A program made the position numbers and the translations under genes. Below are positions 15,901 through 17,609 of a stretch of DNA of 17,609 nt, one piece after another (position 1 is the first letter of the stretch; the number at the start of each line of letters is the position of its first letter). Under the pieces are notes generated by a model. That model saw only the letters and a list, made by a program, of their open reading frames with translations. It ran no database searches and was not told the DNA's origin. Location: NCBI GenBank assembly GCA_964504335.1, contig CAZDET010000086.1, positions 1 to 17,609 of the forward strand, in the 5' to 3' direction. This DNA comes from CAZDET01 sp964504335 (GTDB lineage: Bacteria; Bacteroidota; Bacteroidia; Chitinophagales; Saprospiraceae).

Positions 15901-17609
15901 TGATGAGGGTGCTACCGCAACTATCACCCTCGGTGTATTAGCCGCTCCGGACGAAACAGCACCAGTCATCACCTTAGTAGGCGACAATCCGCTGAACCTG
16001 ACCATCGGTGATATCTTCGAAGAGGAAGACCCCGGTGCGACGGCACTCGACGATGTAGACGGTGACATTACCGAGAACATCGTGGTGGATGCTTCCAACG
16101 TAAATACCGGTGCCGCAGGCACTTACACTGTAACCTATAATGTCAGCGACGCCGCCGGCAACCCAGCCCAGGAAGTGACTCGCACAGTCAATGTCTCTGC
16201 AGGTCAGCCGGGCGTGGCACTCGTAGAAATTACTCCGGGCGGGGGCTTGAACGCATCTACTTTTAATGGTAGCAGCTTCCAGTTCACCAACCAGGGTGGA
16301 CCCAACGACCCGAATATCACCAGTATTTCGATCGACCTGAGCACGGGTATTCTACCCGATATGGTCTTCGATCCCGTCGGTGCCGGAGGGGATGCGGTTT
16401 CTAGCTGCTTCACACCCAGTTCTGGTGCGACTGCCACCGGCTTGATAGTGCCAAGCGACCCTTGTGTCGATCCGTTCACCGCTCCACGCAACGGTGGCTT
16501 TGACGTGATTACGGTTAACTTCAGTAATTTTGGCCCGGGTGAATCCTTTAACTTCACTACGGATATCGACCCGAACAGTATTCAGGAAGTATCCGGTGCG
16601 GGCAATGCCGGTGCGGTTTCCGGCTACGAGCTCGTCGGCGCAACCGTCACTGTAACCTTCGATAACGGTTCCAGCGTGACGACCAGCCTCTACGAAGACG
16701 GCAGCCTTGGCGGTGGCCAGGCCATAGCTGCGGCTGGTGCCACCTCAGCTCCTAGCATTGCACTACAGGGCGCGACCCAGAATCCGACCAATGTAAATGA
16801 CCCCAACCAGGTCATTATCCTAACGGGAACTCCGGGCGACTACTACTCGCTGCTGCAAATGGACAGCCGCCTGTTTATCGCCTCCGGCGACCCGCCCTTT
16901 GGAGTAGACGAAGCGATTATTCCCTTCTACGCCAACGAGGCGATGGCGGGTAAGAACGTTTTCAACGGCCTGATCGACGACGACGGCACCGTGGAAATCT
17001 CCGTGATGTTGCTGCAAACGTCTTCGGGGAATACGACGCCGGACGGCGGCCTGAACCAGTTCATTGCCGTAACCTCTTCCTCCCCTTATCAGGTGGATCA
17101 GCAGGTGAGCCAGACTTCTAACTCGCTGACCGTCCGCTTCGAAGAGGATGTGGTGCCGCCCGTGATTACACTAGTGGGCGATGACCCACTCGAACTGACC
17201 GTGGGCGATACCTACGACGAGCCTGGTGCCACTGCTCTCGACGACGTGGACGGCGACATCAGCCAGAACATCGTCATCGATGCCTCGGCCGTCGATACCG
17301 ACACGGAAGGCTCTTATACCGTAACCTACAACGTCAGCGATGCCGCCGGTAACCCCGCTACCGAGGTTGTTCGGGTGGTGAATGTGAACCCCGCTCCGGA
17401 TAATACCCCGCCGGTCATTACCCTGCTGGGTGATAACCCGCAAGAACTGACCGTGGGTAATAACTACATCGAGCTTGGTGCCACCGCCCTCGACGACGTG
17501 GATGGCGACATCAGCCAGAACATCGTCATCGATGCCTCGGCCGTCGATACCGACACGGAAGGCTCTTATACCGTAACCTACAACGTAAGCGATGCCGCCG
17601 GTAACCCGG
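12962..17609 (+). CDS. Secreted cohesin-bearing scaffold-like protein with CBM6-like, malectin, PKD and DUF5011 domains (3' end missing)
   Basis: The frame is open from ATG 12962 to the window end (at least 1549 codons, no stop), so the C-terminus is unseen. A second in-frame ATG at 12968 is an alternative start. A long signal peptide (hydrophobic residues 25-38, likely cleavage at LAA|Q40) leads straight into a cohesin domain (41-173). Next come a cadherin/Ig-like region (about 183-315), a CBM6-like domain (320-450, with IEAESY at 323-328), two Ig-like domains (about 454-635), malectin (636-823, with C636 and C819 near its ends), DUF5011 (from 827), PKD with YDWDFGDGNT (about 908-995), DUF5011 (from 998), the unnamed module shared with the first gene (about 1083-1393), and two more DUF5011 domains, the last cut. 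No catalytic motif is visible. The N-terminal cohesin and the two dockerin proteins just upstream suggest a scaffold. Whether a T9SS tail follows cannot be seen. Confidence 0.9.
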   Translation, partial: MIMLNSLKLPPGSRGPRQLGRAFRLLVFLLGLLPLGLAAQVDLVFNPANADVTAGNTFNMTIEVQAGSQQLDAAEIHLQFDNTILQVISLTEGNTLTTELIEPTFDNNAGTIDYAAGKFNNFPSGTFDFLTIEFQALTDDPALLEFINPDGAPNTSVTFGGADVLSNAVDGTVNGGPQPASPVYVGPTALTVDELGSIDFAFEFTDANNDNITVSLTSSESQEPQNLESNQGGGSNNTQREPYPFDASAFISSGSPTSNPGSFQQTLTIAPQFGDGGSDGDGTGTYVLTLTADDGNGNVTTQDVTLTVNDVAQTVPATGTVRIEAESYDNQGKTGDASADGIGVEENPSGVTNIGFTNAGDFMEFNIDVAEAGTYQFEFQVAKSNNTQNTMTINGGPASISVSQTGGWQSYVIVSTEVELPAGPQILRFDFSGNNFLFNIDYFDITKVETGGNDAPEITITSPTTFIDCEGSGIDVTLTATASDTEDGDLTDDIMWMSDGLEIGNGGSLSFSLSGEVVIDVSVMDSQGETTTETITVSAPSNTAPTVSITDPADNSTFFEGQDITLTASVTDAEETISSVDWISSIDGELPNGLSITTTLSLGTHTITATASDQCSETNSASITVTVVEAPEPTTCNAIYRVNAGGPEIPAADGSSPVWSADTGNFGNAGNSPFLAANSTGTTTYSGNAGSAHAGPIDASSPTIPGTVPTDVFNTERFDPPVDPNMKWEFPIPQAGTQVEIRLLFAELFGDITAPGQRVFDVSVEGSVPAVFDNIDAFAVAGAKGAFVLSFVTTINDGTLDLEFLGSVQNPAIKGIEICQINAPADNTPPVITLQGDDPLNLFVGDTYVDPGATAIDDVDGDISQNIVIDASAVDTETEGSYTVTYNVSDAAGNAAVEVTRTVEVSAAPVAPVASFVVDPATGVVPLTVTVDATSSFDPDGGSIVSYDWDFGDGNTANTAVANNTYTTAGTFTIALTVTDDEGATATITLGVLAAPDETAPVITLVGDNPLNLTIGDIFEEEDPGATALDDVDGDITENIVVDASNVNTGAAGTYTVTYNVSDAAGNPAQEVTRTVNVSAGQPGVALVEITPGGGLNASTFNGSSFQFTNQGGPNDPNITSISIDLSTGILPDMVFDPVGAGGDAVSSCFTPSSGATATGLIVPSDPCVDPFTAPRNGGFDVITVNFSNFGPGESFNFTTDIDPNSIQEVSGAGNAGAVSGYELVGATVTVTFDNGSSVTTSLYEDGSLGGGQAIAAAGATSAPSIALQGATQNPTNVNDPNQVIILTGTPGDYYSLLQMDSRLFIASGDPPFGVDEAIIPFYANEAMAGKNVFNGLIDDDGTVEISVMLLQTSSGNTTPDGGLNQFIAVTSSSPYQVDQQVSQTSNSLTVRFEEDVVPPVITLVGDDPLELTVGDTYDEPGATALDDVDGDISQNIVIDASAVDTDTEGSYTVTYNVSDAAGNPATEVVRVVNVNPAPDNTPPVITLLGDNPQELTVGNNYIELGATALDDVDGDISQNIVIDASAVDTDTEGSYTVTYNVSDAAGNP
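13082..13480 (+). other. Cohesin domain
   Basis: Residues 41-173 follow the cohesin pattern: an opening strand VDLVFNP, then VTAGNTFNMTIEV, AAEIHLQFDNTILQVISLTEG (the family's 'a-x-f-x-l-x-Y-D-x-x-x-L-x-v' core, with Phe in place of Tyr), an NAGTIDYAAG strand, a 'G-T-F-D-F-L-T-I-E-F' strand, and a final strand ending AVDGTV. Cohesins form a nine-strand jelly roll that receives a dockerin. It is the only cohesin seen in the window. Confidence 0.8.
15440..17609 (+). repeat. Four DUF5011 Ig-like repeats, three nearly identical in DNA
   Basis: Copies begin near 15440, 15953, 17153 and 17402 (last one cut). Each has PPVITL or APVITL, a GDT/GNN turn, GATA(L/I)DDVDGDI, then SYTVTYNVSDAAGN. The cores at 15539-15642, 17249-17352 and 17501-17604 differ at only about three positions per ~104 bases in the pairs compared, while the copy at 15953 is clearly more diverged. 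Copies 3 and 4 are tandem with a period of exactly 252 bases (84 codons), so copy-number changes would stay in frame. DUF5011 domains are structural Ig-like spacers or cell-surface binding domains. Confidence 0.88.
16208..17140 (+). other. Unnamed exoprotein module, copy 2
   Basis: This matches the segment at 267-1283 over nearly its whole length, in the same order: PDMVFDPVG, Cys, CVDPF, RNG, FGPGES, DIDPNSI, LVGATVTVTF, DSRLFI, YANEA, LLQT and PDGGLNQFIA. It is about 30 residues shorter than copy 1, lacking some acidic insertions such as the DEEEG stretch. A DUF5011 domain follows directly. Confidence 0.75.

Noticed and set aside
15539..17604. Regular repeats as a CRISPR array or integron
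   Set aside because: The repeats are about 104 bases or more, in frame, and translate to an Ig-like domain core; there are no short palindromic repeats with uniform spacers.
12962..17609. Last gene as a broken gene because no stop is found
   Set aside because: The frame is continuous with intact domains to the final base, and the DUF5011 domain is cut by the window edge, so it is truncated only by the window.

Overview
The window looks like part of a Bacteroidota chromosome, probably a marine or aquatic Saprospiria/Lewinella-type lineage. The class is inferred from three things: a type IX secretion (T9SS) C-terminal sorting domain, starts without an obvious Shine-Dalgarno sequence, and very large GC-moderate multidomain exoproteins rich in PKD, malectin and Ig-like modules. 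No rRNA, tRNA, mobile element or CRISPR array was seen. All four genes are on the + strand and encode predicted secreted, modular proteins. The first and last are cut by the window edges.

Layout. (1) 3-4922: the C-terminal part of a giant adhesin-like protein with a tandem-95/cadherin-like end, an unnamed ~340-residue module, BACON/Ig-like, DUF5011, six PKD domains, three copies of an Ig-like 'PYALNGD' module, and a T9SS sorting tail. A perfect 30-bp palindrome (likely terminator) follows. (2) 5019-9152: a secreted S1-type sulfatase with accessory domains CBM6-like, malectin, DUF5011, malectin and CnaB-like, ending in a type I dockerin. (3) 9153-9708: an intergenic region with a 9-bp hairpin and a possible Bacteroidota promoter. 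(4) 9709-12921: a secreted glucose/sorbosone-dehydrogenase-like beta-propeller with a calcium-loop linker, a lectin-like region and a CnaB-like domain, also ending in a dockerin. (5) 12962-17609 and beyond: a signal peptide followed directly by a cohesin domain, then CBM6-like, Ig-like, malectin, PKD and repeated DUF5011 domains. It also carries a second copy of the unnamed module of gene 1, and remains open at the window end.

How they may work together. Two adjacent enzymes or binding proteins end in near-identical dockerins and lack a T9SS tail. The next gene, 40 bases downstream, starts with a cohesin. The simplest reading is a small surface complex in which a cohesin-bearing, carbohydrate-binding scaffold holds a sulfatase and a sugar-dehydrogenase-like protein, for example on sulfated polysaccharide. 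Dockerin-cohesin pairing, sugar target and surface anchoring are inferences. The domain calls rest on motif reading without database searches.
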